64,000 nt of DNA. It comes from Rhizobium halophilum (lineage in GTDB: Bacteria > Pseudomonadota > Alphaproteobacteria > Rhizobiales > Rhizobiaceae). Each line of letters begins with the position of its first letter. The stretch's first letter is position 1. Location of the stretch: assembly GCF_021648825.1 (NCBI RefSeq), contig NZ_JAKJHS010000001.1, positions 372,001 to 436,000 on the forward strand, written 5' to 3'. The position numbers were made by a program, and so were the translations under genes. This document shows positions 18,482 through 28,553 of the stretch, piece after piece. The notes beneath the pieces are model-generated. The model ran no database searches and was not told the DNA's origin. It saw only the letters and a program-made list of their open reading frames with translations.

Positions 18482-19186
18482 ATGGAAACACCGACGGTCC
18501 AGATGAACAAGAGCCTGAAAGTGAACAGCCGGGACAAGGCCCTTCTGGTGCGCACGCCGTTCATGACATCGCTCGGCGGCGACTCGCTGGTGAAGATGCT
18601 GAATGCGGCGACGATCGCTAGCGTCCCTGCCCGCCACGTTGTGTTTCGCGAGGGCGAAGCCGCAGACTACTTCTACTGCGTGCTGTCCGGCTATGTCCGC
18701 CTCTATCGCCTCAACCGCGAAGGTCGGGAAGCGGACATCCGCATCTGCGGTCCCGGCGACACCTTTGCCGAATGCCTGATCTTTGGCGACGACACCTAGC
18801 CATTCAATATCCAGACGGCTGAAAACGCCACGCTCGCCCGCTTCGACATCCGCGCGGTGCGGGCGCTGGCGGAACAGGCGCCGGATGTTGCCAAGGCGAT
18901 CATGGGTTGCCTGTCGCAGCACCTGCTGACGACGATGGAATGCGTCGCAAACGATCGCCTGCACACCGCCCAGCAGCGGGTGGCCGAATATCTGCTGAAG
19001 CATTGTCCGGTCGATGGCGGCGCCACCTCGCTCCGCCTGCCGTTCCAGAAGAGCCTGCTTGCCGGCATGCTGGGACTTGCGCCGGAAGCGCTCTCGCGCG
19101 CCTTTTCCTCGCTTCGCCGCGTCGGCGTGACCGTACGCGGGCGCATCGTCCAGATCGGCGACGTCAACGCCCTGCGCGACGTCTAG
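18482..19186 (+). pseudogene. Crp/Fnr-family regulator with an in-frame amber codon
   Basis: The frame encodes a 234-codon cyclic-nucleotide-fold regulator with a C-terminal helix-turn-helix (QKSLLAGMLGLAPEALSRAFSSLRRVGV), but TAG at codon 106 (18797-18799) splits it. The effector domain before the stop (ARHVVFREGEAADYFYCVLSGYVRLYR, GDTFAECLIFGDDT) continues without a gap after it (PFNIQTAENATLARFDIRAVRALAEQ). A Tyr codon (TAC) changed to TAG would explain it. No FNR-type N-terminal cysteine cluster is present. The last stop interlocks with that of the convergent ureG. If the stop is real the regulator lacks its DNA-binding part. Confidence 0.8.
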
Positions 19187-19794
19187 AGGCCGCCGTTCTC
19201 CTTCAGGAAGCGGACGACATGATCGACGCCATCGCCGCGCTTGAGGTCGGTGAAGAGATGCGGCCTTGCCTCCCGCATCTGCCTGGCATCGCGATCCATC
19301 ACATCGAGATCGGCACCGACATAAGGCGCCAGGTCCTTCTTGTTGATCACCAGAAGGTCGGAACGCGTGATCCCGGGGCCACCCTTGCGCGGGATTTCCT
19401 CGCCCTGGCAGGTGGAGATCACGTAGATGGTGAGGTCTGCCAGGTCCGGGGAGAAGGTCGCGGCGAGATTATCGCCGCCGGATTCGATGAAGACGATATC
19501 GAGGTCCGGAAAGCGTTCATTTAAGCCCGCGATCGCCTGCAGATTGATCGTCGCGTCCTCACGAATTGCCGTGTGCGGGCAGCCGCCGGTTTCCACGCCG
19601 ACGATGCGGTCGGAGGAAAGCGCCTGCATCCGCACCAGCGCCTCGGCGTCTTCGCGCGTATAGATGTCGTTGGTCACCACCGCGACCGAGTACTCGTCGC
19701 GCATGGCCTTGCACAGCTTTTCCGTCAGCGCCGTCTTGCCCGATCCAACGGGGCCGCCGATGCCGATGCGAAGCGGACCGTTCTGCGATTTCAT
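19183..19794 (-). CDS. ureG: urease accessory GTPase UreG
   Basis: UreG is the SIMIBI-class GTPase that powers nickel delivery to urease, working with UreE, UreF and UreD. The P-loop is [15 protein letters not shown], the metal-binding site is [13 protein letters not shown] and the guanine-specificity motif is VINKKDLA. It is 203 residues, normal for the family. It is the last gene of the urease operon and lies 32 bases after ureF. Confidence 0.97.
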   Translation of the reverse strand: MKSQNGPLRIGIGGPVGSGKTALTEKLCKAMRDEYSVAVVTNDIYTREDAEALVRMQALSSDRIVGVETGGCPHTAIREDATINLQAIAGLNERFPDLDIVFIESGGDNLAATFSPDLADLTIYVISTCQGEEIPRKGGPGITRSDLLVINKKDLAPYVGADLDVMDRDARQMREARPHLFTDLKRGDGVDHVVRFLKENGGL

Positions 19795-19826
19795 GGGTTG
19801 TCCTTTCGTCTGCGAAGGCTCGTCCC

Positions 19827-20501
19827 TCAGGAGCGGAAGAGCCTGGAATGCTGTGTTTCGTGCCTTAGCGAAGCAATGTCTGCCTGAATTCCGGCGGTTC
19901 CCAGATCATCCAGAGTGGCTCCACAGGCACTCCGGGCAACGTCACCGATCTCCGCCTCCAGCGCCGCCAGAATGGCAACGCCATGCATCTGCCCACAGGC
20001 ACCGAGGCGGATGCCGGCAGAGACGGCCTGCGACAGCGCCCCATGCAGGTAAGCCGCCAGCGCATCTTCGAGCGGAACCCCATGCGCGGCGGCAACGGCG
20101 CCAACGGAAACCGGGAACGGCACGTCAGCCGGCAGACGCTCCAGCACCGGCGTAGGCCAGGCGGCTGCCGCGGTGGCGAAGGCCTTGCCGAGGGACAGCG
20201 TCTCGAAATTGCGTTCGGCCGATCCGGCAAGCGCCAGTCCCAGTTCGGAAAGCTCCGCCAGCCCCTCAGGGTCCTGATGCCGCCGCCAGGCCACGGCGAA
20301 TAGGACGGCGTCGTTCCAAAAGCTGCCGTGCCGCAGCAGGGCTTCCAGCCAGGACTGCAGCTCCCCGGCGTCCTGCACAAGCCGATCATGCACCGCCCGC
20401 TCCAGCCCGCCGGACCAGGCAAAGCCGCCGATCGGGAAGGCAGGGGACATCCATGCCATCAGGCGAAGCAACGCCTGTGTTCGGGGCGCCTCAGCCATCA
20501 T
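19827..20501 (-). CDS. ureF: urease accessory protein UreF
   Basis: This all-helical 224-residue chaperone joins UreD and UreG in the activation complex. The family pattern [22 protein letters not shown] near the N-terminus is clear. The gene begins two bases after the ureE stop, showing translational coupling. Confidence 0.95.
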   Translation of the reverse strand: MMAEAPRTQALLRLMAWMSPAFPIGGFAWSGGLERAVHDRLVQDAGELQSWLEALLRHGSFWNDAVLFAVAWRRHQDPEGLAELSELGLALAGSAERNFETLSLGKAFATAAAAWPTPVLERLPADVPFPVSVGAVAAAHGVPLEDALAAYLHGALSQAVSAGIRLGACGQMHGVAILAALEAEIGDVARSACGATLDDLGTAGIQADIASLRHETQHSRLFRS

Positions 20502-20503
20502 GG

Positions 20504-20980
20504 CTATCCATGCACGTGGTGATGGTCGTGCCCATGAGAATGTCCGCCGTGGGCGTGATAGGCGCCGCGGACGGGATGGAACGGCTCCTCCACCTCGGTC
20601 ACGGTCCCGCCGAGCCCTTCCAGCATCTTGCGGATGACATGATCGCGCAGGATGAGGATACGCTCCACCTCGATCTGCGCCGACAAGTGCCGGTTACCGA
20701 GATGCCAGGCAAGTTCGGTGAGATGCAGGCGATCTCTAGCGGTAATCTCGAACAGCTTTTCGGAAGCCGCCGCGATCGCGACATTGCTGCCGTCCTCCAG
20801 GATCAGCCGGTCCCCATCGGCAAAAAGCACCGGCTCCTTCAGGTCGAGCATCACCATCTCGCCGTTCGACAGATGCAGCACCTTTCGCCTCAAATGGCGC
20901 AGGTCGTGCGGCAGCGCGATCGTGTCGATCGGGGGATCGGTGATGACGCCGGCGTGATGGTATGCGGTAATGCGTTGCAT
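20504..20980 (-). CDS. ureE: urease accessory nickel metallochaperone UreE
   Basis: UreE carries Ni2+ to the urease apo-complex. The N-terminal peptide-binding-like domain and the C-terminal metal-binding domain ([27 protein letters not shown]) are present. The protein ends in a His-rich tail, [17 protein letters not shown], as in the nickel-storing version of UreE. It is 158 residues and starts 12 bases after ureC. Confidence 0.96.
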   Translation of the reverse strand: MQRITAYHHAGVITDPPIDTIALPHDLRHLRRKVLHLSNGEMVMLDLKEPVLFADGDRLILEDGSNVAIAAASEKLFEITARDRLHLTELAWHLGNRHLSAQIEVERILILRDHVIRKMLEGLGGTVTEVEEPFHPVRGAYHAHGGHSHGHDHHHVHG

Positions 20981-20992
20981 GCAGATAATGCC

Positions 20993-22699
20993 TCAAAACA
21001 GGAAATAACGCTGCGCCATCGGCAGCACGGTGGCAGGCTCGCAGGTGAGCAGCTCGCCATCGGCACGAACCTCATAGGTCTCCGGGTCGACCTCGATATG
21101 CGGCGTCAGCGAATTGTGGATCATCGAGGCCTTGGAGATACCGCGCGTGTTCTTCACCGCCACCATCTTCTTGGCCACGCCGAGACGCTGGGCGAGCCCG
21201 GCATCGAGCGACGCCTGAGAAACGAAGGTGACGGAGGAATTGGTGCGGAGCTTGCCATAGGCTGCAAACATCGGCCGGTAGTGCATCGGCTGCGGCGTCG
21301 GGATGGAGGCGTTCGGATCCCCCATCGGGGCGGCTGCAATCGAGCCGCCGAGCAGGATCATCTCCGGCTTTACACCAAAGAAGGCCGGGTTCCAGAGCAC
21401 CAGATCGGCACGCTTACCGACTTCGAGAGAGCCGATCTCATGCGAGACGCCGTGGGCGATCGCCGGATTGATCGTGTATTTGGCGATGTAACGGCGGACG
21501 CGGAAGTTGTCGTTCTCGCCCGTCTCTTCGGCAAGCCGCCCGCGCTGGCGTTTCATCTTGTCGGCGGTCTGCCAGGTCCGGATCGCCACCTCGCCGACGC
21601 GGCCCATGGCCTGGCTGTCCGACGAGATGATCGAGAAGGCGCCAATATCGTGAAGGATGTCTTCCGCCGCGATGGTTTCCTTGCGGATGCGGCTTTCGGC
21701 AAACGCGATATCCTCCGGGATTGACGGCGACAGGTGGTGGCAGACCATCAGCATGTCGAGGTGCTCGGCGAGCGTATTAACCGTATAGGGCCGTGTCGGG
21801 TTGGTGGAGGACGGTATGACGTTCGGCTGACCGCAGACCTTGATGATGTCCGGCGCGTGACCACCGCCCGCCCCTTCCGTGTGGAAGGCGTGGATCGTGC
21901 GGCCCTTGATCGCGGCCACCGTATTCTCGACGAAGCCGGATTCATTCAGGGTGTCGGTGTGGATCATCACCTGGACGTCATATTCATCGGCGACGGTGAG
22001 GCAGTTGTCGATCGCGGCCGGCGTCGTCCCCCAGTCCTCGTGCAGCTTCAGCGACGAGGCTCCCGACAGGATCATCTCCTCCAATGGTTTCGGCAGCGCA
22101 GCGTTGCCCTTGCCGGCGAGCGCGAGGTTCATCGGGAAGGCGTCGAAGCTCTCGATCATCCGCTCGATGTGCCATGCGCCGGTGCAGGTGGTGGCGAGCG
22201 TTCCGTGTGCTGGCCCCGTGCCACCGCCCAGCATGCAGGTGAAGCCGCTCATCAGCGCTTCTTCGATCTGCTGCGGGCAGATGTAGTGGATATGCGCGTC
22301 CATGCCGCCGGCGGTCAGGATTTTGCCTTCACCTGCAATCGCCTCCGTCGAGGGGCCGACGATGATCGTCACCCCCGGCTGCGTGTCCGGGTTGCCGGCC
22401 TTGCCGATCGCGTGAATTCGCCCGTCCTTCAGACCCACATCGGCTTTGTAGATCCCGGTATGGTCCACGATCAGCGCGTTGGTAATCACCGTATCGACCG
22501 CACCCTCGGCCCGGGTCGCCTGGCTCTGCCCCATGCCGTCACGAATAACCTTGCCGCCGCCGAACTTCACCTCCTCGCCATAGGTGGTGAAATCCTTTTC
22601 CACCTCGATGAAGAGTTCAGTGTCGGCCAGCCGCACCTTGTCGCCGACGGTTGGGCCGAACATGGAGGCGTAAGCGGCGCGGGACATCTTGTGGGGCAT
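20993..22699 (-). CDS. ureC: urease subunit alpha UreC
   Basis: This is the catalytic subunit of urease, which splits urea into ammonia and carbamate with two nickel ions. The metal ligands are visible: HIHYICPQQ, the carbamylated lysine K218 in [10 protein letters not shown], and the His residues of [15 protein letters not shown]. The active-site flap reads [22 protein letters not shown]. The 568 residues match the usual size. The start at 22699 ([21 protein letters not shown]) matches the family N-terminus. Confidence 0.98.
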   Translation of the reverse strand: MPHKMSRAAYASMFGPTVGDKVRLADTELFIEVEKDFTTYGEEVKFGGGKVIRDGMGQSQATRAEGAVDTVITNALIVDHTGIYKADVGLKDGRIHAIGKAGNPDTQPGVTIIVGPSTEAIAGEGKILTAGGMDAHIHYICPQQIEEALMSGFTCMLGGGTGPAHGTLATTCTGAWHIERMIESFDAFPMNLALAGKGNAALPKPLEEMILSGASSLKLHEDWGTTPAAIDNCLTVADEYDVQVMIHTDTLNESGFVENTVAAIKGRTIHAFHTEGAGGGHAPDIIKVCGQPNVIPSSTNPTRPYTVNTLAEHLDMLMVCHHLSPSIPEDIAFAESRIRKETIAAEDILHDIGAFSIISSDSQAMGRVGEVAIRTWQTADKMKRQRGRLAEETGENDNFRVRRYIAKYTINPAIAHGVSHEIGSLEVGKRADLVLWNPAFFGVKPEMILLGGSIAAAPMGDPNASIPTPQPMHYRPMFAAYGKLRTNSSVTFVSQASLDAGLAQRLGVAKKMVAVKNTRGISKASMIHNSLTPHIEVDPETYEVRADGELLTCEPATVLPMAQRYFLF

Positions 22700-22746
22700 C
22701 AGTGAGCTCTCTGAAAATGGGCATGTTAAACCAGCCGGGCTGCGCG

Positions 22747-23175
22747 TCAGTTGCCGCCCATAAGATCCGTCTGTTCCTTCAATTGCTGCGTTCGCTGCCG
22801 CGTTAGTTCAGCCTGGCAGCCGTAGATGAGCATAGGCTCCATAGTTCCACCTCGTGCCTGATAGCCATGGAAGGCACACTGCGCGTCGCGGAAGGCAAGC
22901 CATGCCCGCTGTGACGCAAGGAGAGCATTTGCGGCACTCCCGAGGTCCAGGCCGTCCGCCTCTGAATCCCAATCCTTCATTGCCTCGCGCGTCAGCTTGT
23001 ACTGGGCATTGAGTCGATCATCCGCTTCGGCAAAATCCTGCTCGGCGCAGAAGGTCATCTCCATCTGCGTCACCGCTTTCTCGCAGTCGACCTCCGGATC
23101 GTCCTGCGCAGAAACGGGAGCCTCCGTCAGGAGCACGCAACCGCACATCAGGAGTGTGAGCAATGTCTTCAACAC
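22747..23175 (-). CDS. LprI/DUF1311-family secreted protein within the urease operon
   Basis: This 142-residue protein has a signal peptide ([19 protein letters not shown]) and the DUF1311 (lysozyme-inhibitor LprI-like) pattern: [31 protein letters not shown] and [28 protein letters not shown], with conserved cysteines. It starts with GTG directly after the ureB stop, so it is translated from the urease transcript. It is not a known urease maturation factor; a role in periplasmic lysozyme resistance is only a family-based guess. Confidence 0.85.
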   Translation of the reverse strand: MLKTLLTLLMCGCVLLTEAPVSAQDDPEVDCEKAVTQMEMTFCAEQDFAEADDRLNAQYKLTREAMKDWDSEADGLDLGSAANALLASQRAWLAFRDAQCAFHGYQARGGTMEPMLIYGCQAELTRQRTQQLKEQTDLMGGN

Positions 23176-23481
23176 TCAAAGTGCTCCCATGATCTTCTGC
23201 TGGAAGCCGTAGACGCGTCGGTCGCCGCCAAGCGGGATCAGTGTCACCTGCCGTGTCTGCCCCGGCTCGAATCGTACGGCGGTGCCGGCGGGAATATCGA
23301 GCCGCATTCCCCGTGCCGTCTGGCGATTGAAAGAAAGCCCCTCATTGGTCTCGAAGAAATGGTAGTGACTGCCGACCTGGATGGGCCTGTCGCCGGTATT
23401 GGCAACTTCCACCACAACGGTCGGCCGCCCGGCATTCAGCTCAATTTCACCTTCTGCAGCAATGACTTCGCCCGGGATCAT
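23176..23481 (-). CDS. ureB: urease subunit beta UreB
   Basis: This is the 101-residue small structural subunit of urease. The start [19 protein letters not shown] at 23481 and the motifs [18 protein letters not shown] and [18 protein letters not shown] are characteristic. It lies 19 bases after ureA. The frame is open to 23541 but the extra residues overlap ureA and are not family-like. Confidence 0.97.
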   Translation of the reverse strand: MIPGEVIAAEGEIELNAGRPTVVVEVANTGDRPIQVGSHYHFFETNEGLSFNRQTARGMRLDIPAGTAVRFEPGQTRQVTLIPLGGDRRVYGFQQKIMGAL

Positions 23482-23500
23482 GAATCGATCTCCCACTTTC

Positions 23501-23803
23501 TTAACGTATCGGTTCATGCACCGTGACGAGCTTTGTCCCATCCGGGAAGGTCGCTTCCACCTGCACGTCGTGGATCATCTCGGCAATCCCCTCCATCACC
23601 TGATCGCGGGTGATCACATGGGCACCCGCCTCCATGAGTTCGGCGACGGAACGGCCATCACGCGCACCTTCGACGACGAAATCGGTGATGAGAGCAACGG
23701 CCTCCGGATGGTTCAGCTTGACGCCCCGCTCCAGCCTGCGCCGCGCAACCATGGCGGCCATCGATATCAGCAGCTTGTCTTTTTCTCTCGGCGTGAGGTT
23801 CAT
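23501..23803 (-). CDS. ureA: urease subunit gamma UreA
   Basis: This is the 100-residue smallest urease subunit, starting [20 protein letters not shown] with [27 protein letters not shown] following. UreA, UreB and UreC form the (alpha-beta-gamma)3 enzyme. It starts 16 bases after ureD. Confidence 0.97.
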   Translation of the reverse strand: MNLTPREKDKLLISMAAMVARRRLERGVKLNHPEAVALITDFVVEGARDGRSVAELMEAGAHVITRDQVMEGIAEMIHDVQVEATFPDGTKLVTVHEPIR

Positions 23804-23819
23804 GTTCGTCCTGCAATCA

Positions 23820-24644
23820 TCAGATGTTCCAGACCTTCGGCACCGCCGCGCCATTACGCAATACGGCAATTACCGGTACCAGCAGTTTTCTCAGTTCGTA
23901 GCCGCTGGAAGCGATCAGTCGCACCACCAGCTTTCCCTGCCAATGGCTTGCTCCGCCGGCGTTCCCAAGGCAGTCCCTTACCCGCGGCAAATGAGCTTCG
24001 GCCAGAGGTCCCACGTAGAGGAGCGTTGCAAAAGCAGATTGGCTGCCGAGGGTCGCAGGCAGGACGGACAATCGGTCGATCTCTCCGTCAAGACGCATCT
24101 CTTCTGCATGGATGAGGCAGCCCGCCCGCCTGACCCGCCAACGATCGTGGAAGCGGCCGCGGTTCAAGGTTTCCCCCATGGCCTGGCGTCCCATGAGCAC
24201 GGCTTCGACGCCGAGAAATTCGGACGTCTCTTGAAGCTCAACCTCAAGACGGCGGCTCAGCGCAGATTGGTCGAAGAGGATCGTTTCCTGCGGAAGCCAG
24301 CACACCGACGCTTGCTCGCCCACCGAGATTCGTGTGGTGACTGAGGCGGTATCGGCGGCGGCCTTGTAGACCTTTTCGTTCGCCTGGGTGGTGACGGTGA
24401 GCTTGGTGGAAGCAGAGGCGGCGACGGACCATTCGATCGCGTCGCCGCCCGTCAGTCCCCCTGACGTATTGATAAGGATCGCCTCCATTTCAGGCGAGAA
24501 GGTGTCAGGAAGGCGGATCTTTGCGCATCCCTCCTGGTAAAATTCGGCGAGCCGCGTACGCCCGTCGAAGAGCTTGGTTACAAGGCGCCCTTTGCCCCTT
24601 GCGCGCTGCGGCGTGCCTGTATTGGCTGATGGTTGCTGCTGCAC
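23820..24644 (-). CDS. ureD: urease accessory protein UreD
   Basis: UreD is the scaffold that binds apo-urease and recruits UreF and UreG. The motifs [29 protein letters not shown] and [15 protein letters not shown] are typical. It is 274 residues from a GTG start at 24644. Its first 67 bases overlap, in another frame, the end of the upstream esterase gene, so a later start is possible. Confidence 0.95.
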   Translation of the reverse strand: MQQQPSANTGTPQRARGKGRLVTKLFDGRTRLAEFYQEGCAKIRLPDTFSPEMEAILINTSGGLTGGDAIEWSVAASASTKLTVTTQANEKVYKAAADTASVTTRISVGEQASVCWLPQETILFDQSALSRRLEVELQETSEFLGVEAVLMGRQAMGETLNRGRFHDRWRVRRAGCLIHAEEMRLDGEIDRLSVLPATLGSQSAFATLLYVGPLAEAHLPRVRDCLGNAGGASHWQGKLVVRLIASSGYELRKLLVPVIAVLRNGAAVPKVWNI

Positions 24645-25777
24645 GTGTTCCCCTGCGGATCAGCGCCTTCTCCGGCGCCTGTTGTGGCCGTGCAGGTTGC
24701 ATTTGCCGTGGCGGCAGCAGGTGCCACCGTGGCGACGACCTCCGACCTGTCAGCCTTCTGAAAGAAGTCCCACATCCGCTCGGCTGGATCAACACCTTGA
24801 GTGAAGGAAGGCTTGCTGGCCGACGCCGCAACCTTGACGACACCAGCTTGCGCATCAGCGTTCGCCGCCAGCACGCTTTCCGTGGCGCTCGGCTTCGGCC
24901 ACGCATGGGTGCCATCGGCAAAGACGTAGGATGCAATACGCGCACCGTTATTGCAGGTGTCATAGAGGCCATAGGTGACGCCGCTTGCGCTTTCGACCTT
25001 GGCCCCGCCATTGCAGCCGGCAAGCTCACTCCAGCGCTGGAGGGCTGTCTTGAAGCCATATTGCCAGTAAGGCTTGCCGCCACCTGCATAGGGGTTGGCA
25101 TTGTCCTTCTCGCCCGCAAAGGCCATGATCGAGATTGGACGGGCAGGCGAACAGTCGCCCGGACGCCACGTGCCGTCTATCTCGACTGGCGCTCCGGCCC
25201 GCAAGGAGTGGACAAAACCTGCTGCCGCGAAGTCACCGTGTCCGCTGCAGATATAGTGTGACAGCATGCGGCCGCCGCCGGAATAGCCGGAGGCATAGAT
25301 TCGCGCGGGATCAACACAGAAATCCTTCTTTATCTGAGCAAGCGCAGAAGAGATGAAGCCGACCTCGTCAAGGCCACCCTCCCTCTGTGTGACGAGGGGA
25401 ACGTTCCAGGCATAGGTGCCTTCGAAATTTCCAGGTAGACTGCCCTGAAGGGCCACAACAACGAAGCCATTCTTCTCCGCCACCTTATCCCACGAACTCC
25501 GGTTCAACTGACCGTTGGGATTGCTGTCGCTGCCATGAAAGTCGAAGACCAGCGGCAGCTTCTCCTGGCCGGTGTAGGAGGAGGGAATGAAATACATGCC
25601 AGAACGAAGGGCATCGGTGGACTGAATGCTGAACTCATGGCGCCCCCGTTCCAGCGCCTGGCCGCAGCCGGCGGCCAGAGCAGCACTTGAGCCGCCCGCC
25701 AAGAAAAAAGCTCCCACCGCGATCTTGCGGATAAGAGCATTCAGAGAGCGAGAACCAGCCATGCTTGCAAATGCCAT
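24578..25777 (-). CDS. PHB depolymerase/LpqC-family secreted esterase
   Basis: This alpha/beta hydrolase has a signal peptide (AVGAFFLAGGSSAALA) and the nucleophile elbow ASGYSGGGRML. LVFDFHGSDSN supplies the oxyanion region, and VFADGTHAWP probably the catalytic His. It resembles polyhydroxybutyrate depolymerase/feruloyl esterase-like proteins; the substrate is not known. The domain should end near FFQKADR. The last 55 residues are a low-complexity tail rich in Ala and Thr that runs 67 bases into ureD, so the tail may come from loss of an earlier stop. The ATG at 25777 follows AGGGAGG. Confidence 0.82.
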   Translation of the reverse strand: MAFASMAGSRSLNALIRKIAVGAFFLAGGSSAALAAGCGQALERGRHEFSIQSTDALRSGMYFIPSSYTGQEKLPLVFDFHGSDSNPNGQLNRSSWDKVAEKNGFVVVALQGSLPGNFEGTYAWNVPLVTQREGGLDEVGFISSALAQIKKDFCVDPARIYASGYSGGGRMLSHYICSGHGDFAAAGFVHSLRAGAPVEIDGTWRPGDCSPARPISIMAFAGEKDNANPYAGGGKPYWQYGFKTALQRWSELAGCNGGAKVESASGVTYGLYDTCNNGARIASYVFADGTHAWPKPSATESVLAANADAQAGVVKVAASASKPSFTQGVDPAERMWDFFQKADRSEVVATVAPAAATANATCTATTGAGEGADPQGNTCSSNHQPIQARRSAQGAKGAL

Positions 25778-25905
25778 CGAGCGCCTCCCTAGGAGTTGCA
25801 GGAGAGCATCACCGTCTGCCGTGTGCTCTGAAACCGACGCGGTAATAGCATAAGCAGGAAATGCTTAAAACGATCTAGATGAATAGAACCTACGAATGTT
25901 TACCC

Positions 25906-26601
25906 CTAAACAGTAAGATGCCGCCTTGCTTCTGCCGTATCTAGGCTATCGGCAAGTCCTTTGTGCACAATCTCGCCACGATCCATTATATAAACCTGAT
26001 CCGCAAGCTCCCGGCAAAAGTCGAGATACTGTTCCACCAGCAGAATTGCCATGCCGGTGGAGTCGCGCAGGTAGCGGATGGCGCGGCCGATATCCTTGAT
26101 GATCGAGGGCTGGATGCCTTCCGTCGGCTCGTCCAGCACAAGGATCTTCGGCCGCATCACCATGGCGCGGCCGATGGCCAACTGCTGCTGCTGGCCGCCG
26201 GACAGGTCTCCACCGCGCCGCGACAGCATCGTGCCGAGCACCGGGAACAGGCTGAAGATCTCATCCGGTATAACCCGCTCCTTGCGCGGCAGTGGCGAAA
26301 AGCCCGTTTCCAGGTTTTCCTGGACCGTCAGCAGCGGAAAGATCTCCCGCCCCTGCGGCACATAACCGACGCCCTTCTTGGCACGGGCATAAGGCGCAAG
26401 GCCATCGAGCGAGGTGTCGCCGAAGCGGATCGAACCCTTGCTGACGGGGTGCTGACCGGTGACCGCCCGCAACAGCGAACTCTTGCCGACGCCGTTGCGG
26501 CCGAGCACACAGGTGATCTTGCCCATCTCCGCTGTGAGTGAAACGCCGCGCAGCGCCTGGGCCGCGCCGTAGTGAAGATCGATGTTGTCGACGGTCAGCA
26601 T
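25906..26601 (-). CDS. urtE: urea ABC transporter ATP-binding protein UrtE
   Basis: This is the second ATPase (LivF-like) of the urea importer. Walker A is GRNGVGKSSLL, the signature is LSGGQQQQLAIGRAMV and Walker B is ILVLDEPTEGIQPSI, the last being typical of UrtE. It is 231 residues. It lies 25 bases after urtD and closes the urt operon. Confidence 0.96.
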   Translation of the reverse strand: MLTVDNIDLHYGAAQALRGVSLTAEMGKITCVLGRNGVGKSSLLRAVTGQHPVSKGSIRFGDTSLDGLAPYARAKKGVGYVPQGREIFPLLTVQENLETGFSPLPRKERVIPDEIFSLFPVLGTMLSRRGGDLSGGQQQQLAIGRAMVMRPKILVLDEPTEGIQPSIIKDIGRAIRYLRDSTGMAILLVEQYLDFCRELADQVYIMDRGEIVHKGLADSLDTAEARRHLTV

Positions 26602-26626
26602 GGACGCTGTTCCCTTTCAGCAGCGC

Positions 26627-27391
26627 TCAGCGCCCCAGATAATTCTCGATGACCTTCGGATCGCTCGAGACGAAGTCGATTGACCCTTCGGCCAGCACCG
26701 ATCCTTCGGCAAGGCAGGTCACCTTTACGCCGAGATCTCGAATGAAACCCATGTCGTGCTCGACCACGACCACCGAACGTGTCTTGGCGATCTCGCGCAG
26801 CAGGATGGCCGTTTCGGCGGTCTCGGCATCGGTCATGCCGGCCACCGGCTCGTCGACTAGGAGAAGCTTCGGCTCCTGCGCCAGGAGCATGCCGATCTCC
26901 AGCCACTGCTTCTGGCCGTGCGAAAGGTTGGCCGCAAGTTCGTCCTTGCGATGCGTCAGTCGGATGGTCTCGAGGATCTCCTCGATGCGAGCCCGATCCT
27001 CACCAGTCAGCGTGTAGAACAGCGTGGCGAAGACGCCGCGGGAGCGGTTCAGCGCAAGTTCCAGATTGTCCCAGACGGTATGGCTCTCGAACACCGTCGG
27101 CTTCTGGAATTTGCGCCCGATGCCGAGCTGGGCGATATCTGCCTCATCCCGCTTGGTGAGGTCGATGGCGTCCTCGAACAGCACGGTACCGGTGTCTGGT
27201 CGGGTCTTGCCGGTGATGATGTCCATCATCGTCGTCTTTCCGGCGCCGTTGGGGCCAATGATGGCCCTGAGTTCGCCCGGCTCCACCACGAAGGACAGAG
27301 CATTCAGCGCCTTGAACCCGTCGAACGAGACCGAGACGTTTTCGAGATAGAGCAGGCTCTTGGACCGCGTTTCAGCAATCGTCGTCATCAT
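26627..27391 (-). CDS. urtD: urea ABC transporter ATP-binding protein UrtD
   Basis: This is the LivG-like ATPase of the urea importer. Walker A is GPNGAGKTTMMDIITGK, the signature is the degenerate LSHGQKQWLEIGMLL typical of UrtD, and Walker B is LLLVDEPVAGMTDAE. It is 254 residues. The start lies one base after the urtC stop. Confidence 0.96.
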   Translation of the reverse strand: MMTTIAETRSKSLLYLENVSVSFDGFKALNALSFVVEPGELRAIIGPNGAGKTTMMDIITGKTRPDTGTVLFEDAIDLTKRDEADIAQLGIGRKFQKPTVFESHTVWDNLELALNRSRGVFATLFYTLTGEDRARIEEILETIRLTHRKDELAANLSHGQKQWLEIGMLLAQEPKLLLVDEPVAGMTDAETAETAILLREIAKTRSVVVVEHDMGFIRDLGVKVTCLAEGSVLAEGSIDFVSSDPKVIENYLGR

Positions 27392-27392
27392 C

Positions 27393-28553
27393 CTACTCCG
27401 CAGCCTGTGGCATCATGTCGGCATCCTCGCCCTTCTCGCGCTCGGCCGCTGCCTTCCGTTCGGTGCGAGCGTGCCAACCGTGCTGGATCGTCCCGACGAT
27501 GCCCTTGGGCAGGAACAGCGTGACGGCGATGAACAGGCCGCCCAGCGCATAGAGCCAGAACTCCGGAAAGGCGCCGGTGAAGAAGCTCTTTCCGGCATTG
27601 ACGAGAACCGCACCGATGATCGGCCCGATCAGCGTGCCGCGCCCACCCACGGCCGTCCAGACCACCACCTCGATGGAGTTGGCCGGCGCGAACTCGCCCG
27701 GGTTGATGATGCCAACCTGCGGCACGAAAAGTGCACCCGCAATGCCTGCCATCATCGCCGAGACGACGAAGGTGAAGAGCTTGATGTTTTCCACTCGAAA
27801 CCCGAGGAAGCGGACGCGGCTTTCGGCATCGCGGACCCCGACCAGCACCTTGCCGAACTTGGAGCGGACGATCGCGGACGCGATCAGCAGGCAGAGCGCC
27901 AGCATGATCGCCGACATCGCAAACAGCACGTTGCGGGTGCCTGGCGCCTGTACCGAGAAGCCCAGGATGTCCTTGTAGTCGGTCAGGCCGTTATTGCCGC
28001 CGAAGCCCATGTCGTTGCGGAAGAAGGCGAGCATCAGCGCATAGGTCATCGCCTGCGTAATGATCGACAGATAGACGCCGTTGACCCGGCTGCGAAAAGC
28101 AAACCAGCCGAACAGGAAGGCAAGCAGCCCCGGCACCACCAGCACCATCAGCATGGCGAAGGGGAACATGTCGAAGCCATACCAGAACCATGGCAACTCC
28201 TTCCAGTTGAGGAAGACCATGAAATCCGGCAGCACCGGATCGCCGTAGACGCCTCGGCTGCCAATCTGGCGCATGAGGTACATGCCCATGGCATAGCCGC
28301 CGAGCGCGAAGAAGGCGCCGTGGCCGAGCGAGAGGATGCCGCAATATCCCCAGACGAGGTCGAGCGCGAGCGCCAGCAGCGCGTAGCAGAGGTACTTTCC
28401 GAACAGCGACACCGCATAGGTGGGAATGTGGAAGGCACTGCCGGCCGGGACCAGCAGGTTCAATGCCGGAACGAGCACGGCGATCGCCAGGAGGATGCCG
28501 ATGGCGACGACGATCTTGCCGTCCAGAGCGCGAAGAACGAACCCGGTGATCAT
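27393..28553 (-). CDS. urtC: urea ABC transporter permease UrtC
   Basis: This is a LivM-like inner-membrane permease of 386 residues with about ten helices. Conserved stretches include YAVSLFGKYLCYALLALALD, WGYCGILSLGHGAFFALGGYA and VVWTAVGGRGTLIGPIIGA. It overlaps the urtB stop by four bases (ATGA). The charged C-terminal tail is probably cytoplasmic. Confidence 0.96.
   Translation of the reverse strand: MITGFVLRALDGKIVVAIGILLAIAVLVPALNLLVPAGSAFHIPTYAVSLFGKYLCYALLALALDLVWGYCGILSLGHGAFFALGGYAMGMYLMRQIGSRGVYGDPVLPDFMVFLNWKELPWFWYGFDMFPFAMLMVLVVPGLLAFLFGWFAFRSRVNGVYLSIITQAMTYALMLAFFRNDMGFGGNNGLTDYKDILGFSVQAPGTRNVLFAMSAIMLALCLLIASAIVRSKFGKVLVGVRDAESRVRFLGFRVENIKLFTFVVSAMMAGIAGALFVPQVGIINPGEFAPANSIEVVVWTAVGGRGTLIGPIIGAVLVNAGKSFFTGAFPEFWLYALGGLFIAVTLFLPKGIVGTIQHGWHARTERKAAAEREKGEDADMMPQAAE

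Noticed and set aside
20453..21724. 423-codon open frame antisense to ureE and ureC
   Set aside because: Both sense genes are certain; the antisense protein is His/Arg-rich without a fold.
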